Shown here one piece after another: positions 33,329 to 41,302 of a stretch of DNA of 64,000 nt. The translations under genes were made by a program, and so were the position numbers. The DNA comes from Anaerolineales bacterium (GTDB lineage: Bacteria > Chloroflexota > Anaerolineae > Anaerolineales > UBA11579), in the NCBI GenBank assembly GCA_025808555.1, contig CP075526.1, positions 1,592,712-1,656,711 of the forward strand. Direction: 5' to 3'. The notes under the pieces were generated by a model. The model did no database searches. It saw nothing but the letters and a program-made list of their open reading frames with translations, and had not been told where the DNA came from. Every line of letters begins with the position of its first letter. Position 1 is the first letter of the stretch.

Positions 33329-35125
33329 ATGCAATCTGCACAGAACGTAAGCACCGCCGTTGACATGACCCGCGTAGAGGCCTTGCTTAGCCAGATGACC
33401 CTGGCCGAGAAGATAGGCCAACTCACCCTGGTTGAGAAGAACAGCATCACCCTCGATGACGTAGAGACTTACTTCATCGGCGGTCTGCTCAGTGGTGGCG
33501 GTGGTTACCCCAACCCCAACACGGCCGAAAATTGGGCTGACATGGTCAATGACTTCCAGAAGCGCGCCCTTAATACGCGCCTGGCCATCCCCATGATCTA
33601 CGGTGTGGATGCTGTGCACGGGCACAACAACGTATTCGGTGCCACCATCTTCCCGCACAACATCGGCCTGGGCGCCACGCGCAATCCTGATCTGGTGCGC
33701 CGGATCGCGCGTGCCACCGCGGTGGAGATGGCCGCCACCGGCATCTACTGGAACTATGCGCCGGCCCTCTCCGTGCCGCAAGACCTGCGCTGGGGCCGCG
33801 CCTTCGAAGGCTTCAGCGAACGCCCCGAGCTGGTGACCGAGATGGCCATTGCCTACCTGCAGGGCCTGCAAAACCCAGCTGGCGTGCCAGACCTGGCTGC
33901 GCCCACCGCCGTGCTCGGCACCCCCAAGCACTTTGTGGGCGATGGCGGCACCGCCTACGGCTCCTCCACTACCTTCATTATGGTGCAGTACCTGCTTGAT
34001 CAGGGCGTCACCGATGTTGATGAGGCGCTGTTGCGTTCGGTGCATCTGGCGCCCTATTTTGATGCCTTGGCAGCCGGCGCTCGCTGCGTCATGGCTTCGT
34101 TCTCCAGTTGGGGCGGCATGAAGATGCACGCCAACCGCTACCTGCTCACCGATGTGCTCAAGGGCGAAATGGGATTTGAAGGCTTCATCGTCACCGATTG
34201 GGAAGCCATCAATCAGATTACGCCAGACTACTATCAGGCCGTTGTCATTGCCTTCAACGCCGGCATTGATATGAACATGGTGCCCTTTGATTACAAGAGG
34301 TTCATACACTGCTTGACCCAGGCCGTGAACAACGGCGATGTAAGCATGGAGCGCGTTGATGACGCCGTGCGCCGCATCCTCAAGGTCAAGCTTGAGCTCG
34401 GTTTGTTTGATCGCCCGTATGCTGACAAATCCCTGCTGCCGCACGTCGGCAGCCACGAGCACCGCGAGCTGGCCCGGGAAGCCGTGGCGCAGTCCGCCGT
34501 GCTGCTCAAGAACGAGGGTGGCCTGCTGCCGCTCGCCAAGGACACCCGCCTGATCTTCCTCGCTGGCGAGGGTAACGATATCGGCTTGCAATCCGGCGGC
34601 TGGACCATCGAATGGCAAGGCAAGCCTGGCCCCAGCACCACCGGCACCACGGTTCTGGATGCCTTCCTTGACAGCGATTCCACGGACAGCCTGGTGGTCT
34701 TTGACCGCTTCGGCAACTTTGATGACCAGGTCACCGCAGATGGCAAACCGCTGCAGGCAGACGTGGCCGTGCTGATGCTGGCCGAGCAGCCCTACGCCGA
34801 AGGCCGCGGTGACCGCGAGTCGCTCTTGCTCTCAGACGCCGACCGCGAGCTGATCGCCCGCGTGCGGGCGCGCGCCAGGAAGTTGGTCATCGTCCTGTTC
34901 TCCGGCCGCCCGCTCATCATCACGGAGGAGATCAAGCTCGCCGATGCCTTTGTCGCTTCCTTCTGGCCTGGCACCGAAGCGGCCGGCATCACCGATGTGC
35001 TTTTTGGCGATAAGCCGTTCACCGGCAAGCTCTCCTTCACCTGGCCGCGCAGCATGGACCAGATTCCCCTGAAGGATGCCAAAGGCGAGCCGCTCTTCCC
35101 GTTCGGCTTCGGCCTCACGACCTAG
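33329..35125 (+). CDS. GH3 beta-glucosidase
   Basis: A 598-residue GH3 enzyme with the (beta/alpha)8 domain at about 1-340 and the alpha/beta sandwich at about 370-598. The family phrases are MTLAEKIGQLT, IPMIYGVDAVHGHNNVFGATIFPHNIGLGATRNPDLV, PKHFVGDGGTAYGSS and GFIVTDWEAI, where Asp290 is the nucleophile. GRPLIITEEI is in the second domain. No signal peptide and SD GGAG at 33321: an intracellular enzyme that would release glucose from imported beta-gluco-oligosaccharides. It closes the operon and is followed by a terminator at 35178-35228. Confidence 0.94.
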   Translation: MQSAQNVSTAVDMTRVEALLSQMTLAEKIGQLTLVEKNSITLDDVETYFIGGLLSGGGGYPNPNTAENWADMVNDFQKRALNTRLAIPMIYGVDAVHGHNNVFGATIFPHNIGLGATRNPDLVRRIARATAVEMAATGIYWNYAPALSVPQDLRWGRAFEGFSERPELVTEMAIAYLQGLQNPAGVPDLAAPTAVLGTPKHFVGDGGTAYGSSTTFIMVQYLLDQGVTDVDEALLRSVHLAPYFDALAAGARCVMASFSSWGGMKMHANRYLLTDVLKGEMGFEGFIVTDWEAINQITPDYYQAVVIAFNAGIDMNMVPFDYKRFIHCLTQAVNNGDVSMERVDDAVRRILKVKLELGLFDRPYADKSLLPHVGSHEHRELAREAVAQSAVLLKNEGGLLPLAKDTRLIFLAGEGNDIGLQSGGWTIEWQGKPGPSTTGTTVLDAFLDSDSTDSLVVFDRFGNFDDQVTADGKPLQADVAVLMLAEQPYAEGRGDRESLLLSDADRELIARVRARARKLVIVLFSGRPLIITEEIKLADAFVASFWPGTEAAGITDVLFGDKPFTGKLSFTWPRSMDQIPLKDAKGEPLFPFGFGLTT

Positions 35126-35177
35126 CCACGCTGACACCCAGCGAAACTGGGGTAGGCTACGCTTCCTATTGAACTCT

Positions 35178-35228
35178 CTCGGGCGGGCATGATAGACTGT
35201 GAACTATCCTGCCCGCCCGAGCCATTTT
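35178..35228 (+). terminator. Intrinsic terminator of the sugar operon
   Basis: CTCGGGCGGGC (35178-35188) pairs with GCCCGCCCGAG (35211-35221), with an inner GATAG/CTATC stem, then CCATTTTT. The SET-domain gene starts 4 nt beyond the T-run. A weak TTGAAC (35169-35174)/TAGACT (35193-35198) promoter lies inside the structure and could serve the SET gene. Confidence 0.85.
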
Positions 35229-35232
35229 TCCC

Positions 35233-35760
35233 ATGACAAAAACAGAAGATTACAGCCTGCCTTACCCTAATTCGTGGCTTTCCCCCAAACTGGAGATTCG
35301 CCAGGAGAAAACAGTGGAAGGTCGCGGCATGTTCGCAGTGCAGCCCATCAGCAAGGGTGAAACTGTCACCATCTGGGGTGGGGATGTGGTGCCTACCGCC
35401 GTGTTCAAGACGCTGGGCGAGCACCAGAAACGCCAGAGCGCCCAGGTGGCCGATGGCTTCTACCTCGTCTCCAGCAAGCCCGGCCCTGGCGATTACATCA
35501 ATCACAGTTGCGATGGCAATGCGGGTATCCGCGGCCAGATCCTCATCGTCGCCATGCGCGACATTGCCGCGGGCGAGGAAGTCTGTATAGACTATGCCAT
35601 GTGCGACAGCACGCCCGACGAAGACTTTGAGTGCGCCTGCGGCGCGGCCAACTGCCGCGGCACCATCACCAGCGAAGACTGGCGCCTGCCGGAGCTGCGC
35701 CAGCGCTACGCCGGCTACTTCTCCACCTACCTGCAGGACAAGATCGATGCGCTTGCCTAA
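35233..35760 (+). CDS. SET-domain protein (putative protein-lysine methyltransferase)
   Basis: A 175-residue single SET domain. GRGMFAVQPISKGETV is the N-flanking SET motif at about 32-47. YINHSCDGN at about 88-96 contains the NHSC cofactor/active-site motif. IAAGEEVCIDY at about 116-126 holds the catalytic Tyr region. A post-SET cysteine cluster follows: CACGAANCRG at about 137-146 with the NHSC Cys gives a zinc site. Eukaryote-like SET domains are patchily found in bacteria, where known substrates include ribosomal and nucleoid proteins. No SD is visible before ATG 35233. The target is unknown. Confidence 0.85.
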   Translation: MTKTEDYSLPYPNSWLSPKLEIRQEKTVEGRGMFAVQPISKGETVTIWGGDVVPTAVFKTLGEHQKRQSAQVADGFYLVSSKPGPGDYINHSCDGNAGIRGQILIVAMRDIAAGEEVCIDYAMCDSTPDEDFECACGAANCRGTITSEDWRLPELRQRYAGYFSTYLQDKIDALA

Positions 35761-35773
35761 GGTGCCTGCCCCT

Positions 35774-36091
35774 ATGAGCTGGGTCATTCTCTTCGTTGCT
35801 GGCTTGATGGAAGTGTTCTGGGCGCTGATGCTCAAGCAGTCAGACGGCTTCACCAAGCCGGCCTACACCGCCGCCTTTGTGGTTGGCCTGGTCATCAGCA
35901 TGGCCCTGCTCTCACAGGCGCTCAAGACCCTGCCTGTCGGCACGGCTTACGCCGTGTGGACAGGCATCGGCGCCGCGGGCACCGCTATCTTTGGCATGCT
36001 GTGGCTCGATGAACCGCGTGATGCCATCAAGCTTGTCTCGCTGGTCCTGCTGATCGCCGGCATCTTCGGCCTGCGTTTATCCGCAGAATAA
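35774..36091 (+). CDS. SMR-family transporter (SugE/Gdx-like)
   Basis: A 105-residue small multidrug-resistance protein with four membrane helices. ATG 35774 gives MSWVILFVAGLMEVFWALMLK, in which Glu13 is the essential coupling glutamate of the family. The phrase GTAYAVWTGIGAAGTAIFG at about 56-74 is typical of the SugE/Gdx subgroup, which exports guanidinium and some quaternary ammonium compounds. Start 13 nt after the SET gene, suggesting one transcript. The longer upstream open frame is a shadow of the SET gene. Confidence 0.9.
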   Translation: MSWVILFVAGLMEVFWALMLKQSDGFTKPAYTAAFVVGLVISMALLSQALKTLPVGTAYAVWTGIGAAGTAIFGMLWLDEPRDAIKLVSLVLLIAGIFGLRLSAE

Positions 36092-36111
36092 ATCCAACGT
36101 CTCATAGAGGG

Positions 36112-36513
36112 ATGATGCTCAAAGAATTCAAGGAATTTGCTACTCGTGGTAATGCCGTTGATCTTGCCGTGGGCCTGATCCTCGGCACGGCCTTCACCGG
36201 TATCGTCAACACGCTGGTCAAAGGCGTGCTCATGCCGCCTCTCGGCCTGCTGCTCGGCGGTGCTGACTTCAAAGACCTGTACGTGCTCCTCAAACCCGGT
36301 GACCCTGCCGGCCCGTACGCCTCGCTCGAAGCCGCCCAGACCGCCGGCGCCGTCACCCTCAACTATGGCGAATTCGCCAATGCGCTCATCCACTTCCTGA
36401 TCGTGGCCATCGCCCTGTTCTTCCTGGTGCGCGGCCTCAACCGCCTCTACAGCATGGGGCGCCCCGCCGCCGCGCCGGCCAAAGCCAGGGACAAAGCTGC
36501 CAAAAAGAAATAG
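36112..36513 (+). CDS. mscL: Large-conductance mechanosensitive channel MscL
   Basis: A 133-residue MscL, which opens under membrane tension to release osmolytes. It begins MMLKEFKEFATRGNAVDLAVGLILGTAFTGIVNTLVKGVLMPPLG, the family's N-terminal helix and pore-lining TM1. A periplasmic loop follows, then TM2 (FLIVAIALFFLVRGLNRL) and a Lys/Ala-rich cytoplasmic end. ATG 36112 or 36115 could be the start; AGAGGG at 36106-36111 favours 36115 by spacing. Confidence 0.96.
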   Translation: MMLKEFKEFATRGNAVDLAVGLILGTAFTGIVNTLVKGVLMPPLGLLLGGADFKDLYVLLKPGDPAGPYASLEAAQTAGAVTLNYGEFANALIHFLIVAIALFFLVRGLNRLYSMGRPAAAPAKARDKAAKKK

Positions 36514-36547
36514 GCCAGAAGGCGTCTAATCGCTATAATTTCTGCAT

Positions 36548-37096
36548 ATGCTGCAAGCATTACGCTCCCGCTTCAATCGCTCCCGACTGCGCTCAGGGCA
36601 GGGCATGGTCGAATTTGCATTGGCCATCCCGGTTCTGCTGCTCATTATGGTCGGCATCTTTGAGGCCGGGCGCGCGCTGTACGTCTACCAGTCCATCAGT
36701 AGCGCCAGCCGTGAGGCGGCTCGTCTCGGCTCCGGGGCCAGTGATGTCAGCGGCACGCCGCCATACATTAACTGCACCGCCATCCGTAACCGCGCCGTGC
36801 AGCTAGGGCGTCCGGGCAATGTCACTTCCGCCAATGTGCTCATCAGCTATGACCGTGGGCCGGGCACCTCCTCTCTGGGCAACTGCCCGGTCAGTGCCTC
36901 CACCATCGCATTGGGAGACCGTATTATCGTGCAAGTGACCGGCACATTCACCCCCGGTGCACCCATGCCCATATTCCGCTTCCCCACCATGACCTTTACC
37001 ACCATCTCGCGCCGCACCATCGTCAAAGAAGTGGATTTGAGCAGCTGGATCCCTATGCTGGCCTCGCTTGAGATCAGCTTCGCGGAGTCTGAGTAG
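36548..37096 (+). CDS. TadE/TadG-like pseudopilin-type protein
   Basis: A 182-residue protein with a basic N-terminus, then GQGMVEFALAIPVLLLIMVGIFEAGRALYVYQSISSASREAARLG at about 19-63, the TadE-like transmembrane segment with conserved Glu. The C-terminal domain is extracellular, with a Cys pair (Cys76, Cys115). TadE-like proteins are minor components of Flp/Tad pili or cell-surface assemblies; no other tad genes are here. TATAAT at 36534-36539 sits 8 nt before the ATG, with no SD, suggesting leaderless translation. Confidence 0.85.
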   Translation: MLQALRSRFNRSRLRSGQGMVEFALAIPVLLLIMVGIFEAGRALYVYQSISSASREAARLGSGASDVSGTPPYINCTAIRNRAVQLGRPGNVTSANVLISYDRGPGTSSLGNCPVSASTIALGDRIIVQVTGTFTPGAPMPIFRFPTMTFTTISRRTIVKEVDLSSWIPMLASLEISFAESE

Positions 37097-37097
37097 C

Positions 37098-37556
37098 ATG
37101 CGCGCCCCCGGCAGCCGCCGTGAGCGCGGCCAAAGCCTCACCGAGCTGGCCATCTCCTTTGTAGCCTTGCTGTTGGTCCTCTCGGTCGGCGTGGATTCCG
37201 GGCGGGCCTACTTTTCGCTCATCTCCCTGCGTGAAGCTGCCGAAGAAGGCGCGATCTTCGGCTCCTTCCGGCCCACCAACGCCTCAGACATTATTGCCCG
37301 CGTGCGCAGCAGCTCCAGCACCCCGGTCAACCTGGCGGACACCACCAACGTCACTGTCGCCGTCAACGTCTGCGGCGCCACCGGAGCCTGCCCCATCACT
37401 CCGGCGCCCGCCGCATGCGCCGGCCGTCGCCTTAGAGTTCAGGTTACCCATCAGTTCCGTCTCACCATGCCCTTCGTGGGCGCCATTATTGGCACGCAAA
37501 CCATTCCCATCACGGTTTCCTCCACCAGCACCATTCTGCGTCCCCCTTGTCCATAA
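37098..37556 (+). CDS. Second TadE-like protein
   Basis: A 152-residue protein. ATG 37098 is 1 nt after the preceding stop; ten upstream in-frame codons overlap the first tadE and are rejected. RRERGQSLTELAISFVALLLVLSVGVDSGRAYFSLISLREAAEEGAIFG is the TadE-like segment with a Glu shortly before the hydrophobic stretch. The mature domain has Cys residues in VCGATGACP and PAACAGRR. It is presumably a partner of the first TadE-like protein at the cell surface. Confidence 0.82.
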   Translation: MRAPGSRRERGQSLTELAISFVALLLVLSVGVDSGRAYFSLISLREAAEEGAIFGSFRPTNASDIIARVRSSSSTPVNLADTTNVTVAVNVCGATGACPITPAPAACAGRRLRVQVTHQFRLTMPFVGAIIGTQTIPITVSSTSTILRPPCP

Positions 37557-37588
37557 AAAAAAGCCCGCCATTCGGCGGGCTTTTTTTG
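37555..37588. terminator. Bidirectional intrinsic terminator
   Basis: AAAAAAAGCCCGCC and GGCGGGCTTTTTTT enclose an ATTC loop, ending both the plus-strand tadE pair and the minus-strand pepF gene. The same GCCCGCC-ATTC-GGCGGGC hairpin is reused at 56743-56772. Confidence 0.93.
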
Positions 37589-37604
37589 TTATTTTATTTC
37601 CAAG

Positions 37605-39596
37605 CTAGGCCTTGAGGTTGACGTACTCTTCGATCTGTTCACCGATGACGGCCAGGCTGTCCTGCCAGAACTTCTTCTCGCGAATGTTGATACCGAAGCG
37701 CTGCGCCAGGGTGGCCGCATCGCCCAGGCCCGTGCTCGCCAGGAGGTCGCGATAGTCCTTGGTGAACTCCGCGCCGCGCTGCTGGTAGATGGCGTACAAG
37801 CCGGTGCCAAACAGCAAACCGAACGCGTACGGGTAGTTGTAGAACGAGAAGCCGGCATAGTAGTAGTGCGGCTTCCAGGTCCACATGTACTTGTGCAGCT
37901 GCTTGGGGTCCAGGCCGTCGCCGTAGGTAGCCAGCTGAGCTCGTTCCATGATCTCGCACAGCTCATCCGCCGAAAGTTCGGCCTTGTCGCGGCGCTCGAA
38001 CACTTCTTTCTCGAACAGGAAGCGTGAGGTGATATCCACGATCACCTGCGAAGCATTCAGCAGCTGGCTCTCCAGGATCGCCAGCTTCTCGCCCGGGGTC
38101 TGTGCCAACTTGATCGAGGCGTTGGTGATGATCGTCTCGCACATGATCGAGGCGGTCTCCGCCAGAGTCATGGGAGTGATCGCCTGCAGGTAGGGTTTGC
38201 CCACCAGGCATTCGTTGTGATATGCATGGCCCAGTTCGTGCGCCAGCGTGCTCAGCTGCTCCATCGAACCGTCAAAATTGGCCAGAATGCGCGACTCGTC
38301 CACCCCGGGCACATCCATGCAGAACGCGCCGGCGCTCTTGCCTTCGCGCATTTCAGCGTCGATCCAGCCCTTGTCAAAGGCCCGCCGGGCTAGCTCGCGC
38401 AGGTCATCTGAGAAGGTGCCGAACTGCTCCAGGATGAAGTCGCGCGTTTCCTCGTAGGTGTACACGCGGTCCATACTGCCCATCGGGGCGTACAGGTCCC
38501 ACCATGCCAGCGAACTCTTGCCAAGCCGCTTGGCCTTCGACTTGAAATATTTGCGGAACATGGGGAAGCTGTCTTGCATCGCTTCCATCATCGCGTCCAG
38601 CGTCTGGCGGTCGATCCGTGAGGTGTCGATCGAAGAATGCAGCGCGTCGCTGCGCCCGCGACGGTTATTCAGCGTGTTGACTTCGCCCTTCACGCCATTC
38701 ATCGCCGCCGCATACACTTCCTTCACGCTGTCGAAGGCGGCCATCTCGGCTTCGTAGCCGCGGCGGCGCACATCCGGGTTGGCATGGCTGCGCAGGTTGA
38801 TCAGGGCCGGCATCGGCAGCTTCTGCACCTTGCCGTCCAGCTTGAAGTCCACGCTCAGTTGCGAATTGGTGGTGTTCTGCAGCTTGCCCCACGCGTTGGA
38901 GCCGCTCAGCGAAAGCTCAGCCGCCAGCGCCTCCTGCTCAGACTCCATCAGGTACTTGCTCTGTTCGTGCAGCTCTTTCAGATAAAAGGCATGCCCGGCC
39001 AGCGTGCCAGGGCGCTGCGTGATCTCAGCCAGTTGGCTGCTGCTCAGGCTCCCGACCCAGCCGCTGATGGCTACATCGATTTTCTGTAGATTTACGCCAT
39101 ACTGCTCCACCTCAGACTCGATTTTGCGGGCGGCTTGGTTGTATGAATCGGTCGTAGTGTACGAGGCGATGTAGGCGCGTAGCGTGCCGTACAGGCGCGC
39201 CACCGCATTCACTTTGTCCAGCAGGGTCGAGAGTACGTTGGCTTGCTCATCGGTGCTGGTTTGCGCCGGGCCGCTCGCGTTCTTGCGGATCTGGTGCTCG
39301 CCCAGATAGGCTTCGATGCCTTCCAGTTGCGCCTGCAGGTCTACGATGCCGGCCTTGAACTGCTCGCTCTCCAGACCCGGGTACACATTGCTCAGGTCCC
39401 AGCGCGGCACATTGCCCAGGTTGGGGGCCGCAGCTGCCTTCGGCTTGCGGGCGGCCGTCTTCTTGGCGGCCGGCTTGCGCACGGCTTTCTGCACCGTCTT
39501 CTTAGCCGCCTTCTTGGTCACTTTAGCCTTGGCGCCCTTCTTGGCCTTGGCTTTCACTGCTGCTTTCTTTGCGGGCTTCTTTTTCTTTGTAGCCAT
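37605..39596 (-). CDS. pepF: M3-family oligoendopeptidase F with Lys/Ala-rich N-terminal tail
   Basis: A 663-residue zinc peptidase. The start is ATG 39596 (MATKKKKPAKKAA), 6 nt after AAAGG; ATG 39602 would abut the SD. The active-site helix LAHELGHAYHNE (HExxH) is in the last third, with the third ligand in MTLAETASIMCETI. PepF enzymes cut small peptides in the cytoplasm. The first roughly 57 residues are unusual: a run of KKA/AKK/KPAAKK repeats like histone H1 or HU tails, absent from ordinary PepF. The catalytic region is complete from about residue 70. Confidence 0.92.
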   Translation of the reverse strand: MATKKKKPAKKAAVKAKAKKGAKAKVTKKAAKKTVQKAVRKPAAKKTAARKPKAAAAPNLGNVPRWDLSNVYPGLESEQFKAGIVDLQAQLEGIEAYLGEHQIRKNASGPAQTSTDEQANVLSTLLDKVNAVARLYGTLRAYIASYTTTDSYNQAARKIESEVEQYGVNLQKIDVAISGWVGSLSSSQLAEITQRPGTLAGHAFYLKELHEQSKYLMESEQEALAAELSLSGSNAWGKLQNTTNSQLSVDFKLDGKVQKLPMPALINLRSHANPDVRRRGYEAEMAAFDSVKEVYAAAMNGVKGEVNTLNNRRGRSDALHSSIDTSRIDRQTLDAMMEAMQDSFPMFRKYFKSKAKRLGKSSLAWWDLYAPMGSMDRVYTYEETRDFILEQFGTFSDDLRELARRAFDKGWIDAEMREGKSAGAFCMDVPGVDESRILANFDGSMEQLSTLAHELGHAYHNECLVGKPYLQAITPMTLAETASIMCETIITNASIKLAQTPGEKLAILESQLLNASQVIVDITSRFLFEKEVFERRDKAELSADELCEIMERAQLATYGDGLDPKQLHKYMWTWKPHYYYAGFSFYNYPYAFGLLFGTGLYAIYQQRGAEFTKDYRDLLASTGLGDAATLAQRFGINIREKKFWQDSLAVIGEQIEEYVNLKA

Positions 39597-39640
39597 CGTC
39601 ATCCTTTCAACATCCCTGACACACGTCAGAACGCCGAAAA

Positions 39641-39668
39641 TTGTAACAGTCATGTGGGGGCTTATAAT
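39641..39668 (+). promoter_or_regulatory. Promoter of the GAF-ANTAR regulator
   Basis: TTGTAA (39641-39646), a 16-nt spacer, and TATAAT (39663-39668). The GTG start at 39677 is 8 nt after the -10 box and has no SD, so the mRNA is predicted to be leaderless. It is divergent from pepF. Confidence 0.75.
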
Positions 39669-39676
39669 CCGTCCTC

Positions 39677-40387
39677 GTGACGCAGGACGAACTCGTAAAA
39701 CTTGAAAAAGAGCTCGCTTTACTCTACCGAGTAACGCGTGACGTATTTCGCCTGGAATTGGACGAGGTACTCAGCGAGATCGTCACCGTGGCCGAGGAGG
39801 TCAGTGCCGCCGATTCGGTGCTGGTCTACGTTGTCTCCGGCAACGCCAGGGATCTGGTGCTGCGCGCCTCCAAAAACCCCCATCCCGCCCTCCTGCAAAA
39901 GGTCAGCCTGAAGCAGGGCGAGGGCATTACCGGCTGGGTCGCCAGCCAGCAGCAGCCGGTGGCGCTGGCCCAGGGCGCCGGGCAAGACCCGCGCTTCAAG
40001 TACTTCCGCAACCTGCCTGAAGACCGTTTTGAGGCCTTTCTCTCGGTACCCATTGTCGGCAAGCCTGGGGTGGTGGGCGTAATCAACGTTCAGCATCGCC
40101 AGCCGCACACTCACTCTGAGACCGAGATCAACCTGCTCGCCGCCGTCGGCCGCCTGGTCGGCGCCGCCGTGGAAAATGCCCTGCTGATCGAAGAAACCCT
40201 CGCCCTCAAAGAAGCTCTCGAGCTGCGCAAAGTGGTCGAGAAGGCCAAGGGCATCCTGATGAAGCGCCGCAATCTGGATGAAGAAGCTGCCTACAAGCTC
40301 ATCCAGCGCGAAAGCATGGATCGCCGTAAATCCCTCAAAGAGATCTGCGACGCCATCCTGTTGATGGACCAATTGGAGCCGATGTGA
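39677..40387 (+). CDS. GAF-ANTAR RNA-binding antitermination regulator
   Basis: A 236-residue protein. A short coiled N-terminus is followed by a GAF sensor domain at about 20-165 (DSVLVYVVSG..., GEGITGWVASQQQPVAL, FLSVPIVGKPGVVGVINVQHR). A connecting helix leads to an ANTAR domain at about 178-236 (LELRKVVEKAKGILMKRRNLDEEAAYKLIQRESM), with the family's three-helix pattern and conserved AKGILM and A.. residues. ANTAR proteins bind tandem hexaloop hairpins in leader RNAs and block intrinsic terminators. The ligand sensed by the GAF domain is unknown. A matching RNA lies in the glnA leader 1 kb downstream. Confidence 0.92.
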   Translation: MTQDELVKLEKELALLYRVTRDVFRLELDEVLSEIVTVAEEVSAADSVLVYVVSGNARDLVLRASKNPHPALLQKVSLKQGEGITGWVASQQQPVALAQGAGQDPRFKYFRNLPEDRFEAFLSVPIVGKPGVVGVINVQHRQPHTHSETEINLLAAVGRLVGAAVENALLIEETLALKEALELRKVVEKAKGILMKRRNLDEEAAYKLIQRESMDRRKSLKEICDAILLMDQLEPM

Positions 40388-40436
40388 GGCCCGAAGTCGA
40401 GAAAAAGCCAAAGAAGAAGCCCAGCAAGAATAACTG

Positions 40437-40673
40437 ATGGACGCCAACTGTCTGAACACTGTTGGTCTTGCGTTGGATATCGCAGGGGCTGTACTTTTGT
40501 TTAAATACGGTCTTCCATCAGACATCAACGCTACGGGGCATATTGGCATCGCAACTCAGAAGGTAGACCACGAAGGTATTAGGTTAGGGAAAATCTACAA
40601 ACGAAATTCCCGAATTGCTCTTGGTCTGCTGATTGTTGGGTTCTTTATTCAGGCTGTAAGCAACTACGTGTAA
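40437..40673 (+). CDS. Small membrane protein of unknown function
   Basis: 78 residues with two hydrophobic segments, at about 6-24 and 59-76, joined by a polar loop (HIGIATQKVDHEGIRLGKIYKRNS). No family recognised and no clear SD. The base composition is visibly lower in GC than its neighbours, shared with the next gene, hinting at acquired DNA. Confidence 0.6.
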   Translation: MDANCLNTVGLALDIAGAVLLFKYGLPSDINATGHIGIATQKVDHEGIRLGKIYKRNSRIALGLLIVGFFIQAVSNYV

Positions 40674-40740
40674 AGCAAACCCCTTCTTTGAGATTACTAG
40701 AAGTTGATCCTTTGACATTGCCAAGTACAGCAGTCGCCGA

Positions 40741-40774
40741 AAAAAGCGACTCGGAAACGAGTCGCTTTCGTTTA
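40741..40774 (+). terminator. Intrinsic terminator
   Basis: AAAGCGACTCG (40744-40754) and CGAGTCGCTTT (40759-40769) with a GAAA tetraloop, followed by CGTTT. It ends the transcript of the small membrane protein; the A-rich upstream side could also serve the minus strand. Confidence 0.85.
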
Positions 40775-40809
40775 CAATGCGATCGTTCACATTAGACTAG
40801 GAGAGCAAA

Positions 40810-41196
40810 ATGCCCACCAGACTTTGGACAGTTCTCTGCAAAGGGTTGGAAGTTCACCACGAAACTGCCACAGTATCATTACATAATGTGTTTTCAGCAG
40901 TTAGTGGCGATATAGGTGAAAATAGGGTAGCCAAGCTCGAATTATTTTCTATGGTCACCGCGTTCGGTGGCGAGCTAGGAGAGCAATTCACCTTCAACGC
41001 GTCCTTCTTGGACCCCAGCGGTAAACCGTACGGTCCCGTAGGCAGTGACATGAACATCACCATCCGCAGAATACCCGAAATCGTATCGGTTGACTTCGCA
41101 GACTTCCATTTTATGGAGTACGGGGTATTCGGAATCGAAATCAAACTTGACGGAATAACTGTACATGTCGTTCCTTTTTATGTTAAACCCATCTGA
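40810..41196 (+). CDS. Protein of unknown function, beta-rich single domain
   Basis: 128 residues, ATG 40810 with SD AGGAG. No signal peptide. The pattern (ATVSLHNVFSAVSG near the N-terminus, then alternating strands and DGITVHVVPFYVKP at the end) resembles a small DUF6941-like beta-sandwich family, but I am not sure. GC content is low, like the preceding gene, so the pair may be a transferred islet. It sits between the ANTAR regulator and glnA. Confidence 0.7.
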   Translation: MPTRLWTVLCKGLEVHHETATVSLHNVFSAVSGDIGENRVAKLELFSMVTAFGGELGEQFTFNASFLDPSGKPYGPVGSDMNITIRRIPEIVSVDFADFHFMEYGVFGIEIKLDGITVHVVPFYVKPI

Positions 41197-41302
41197 ATTA
41201 GCCATCTAAGCCCCATTTGGGCTTGCCAAGCACATAACTCCCACGAAGATTAGAGCTTTGCCCGCGTGCGTTTGCTAAGTACATAATCACCGCGCTTGCC
41301 TA

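Noticed and set aside
33038-34618. 526-codon minus-strand open frame antisense to the GH3 gene
   Set aside because: The GH3 frame has all family motifs; the antisense frame has the Gly/His/Val bias expected of a shadow.
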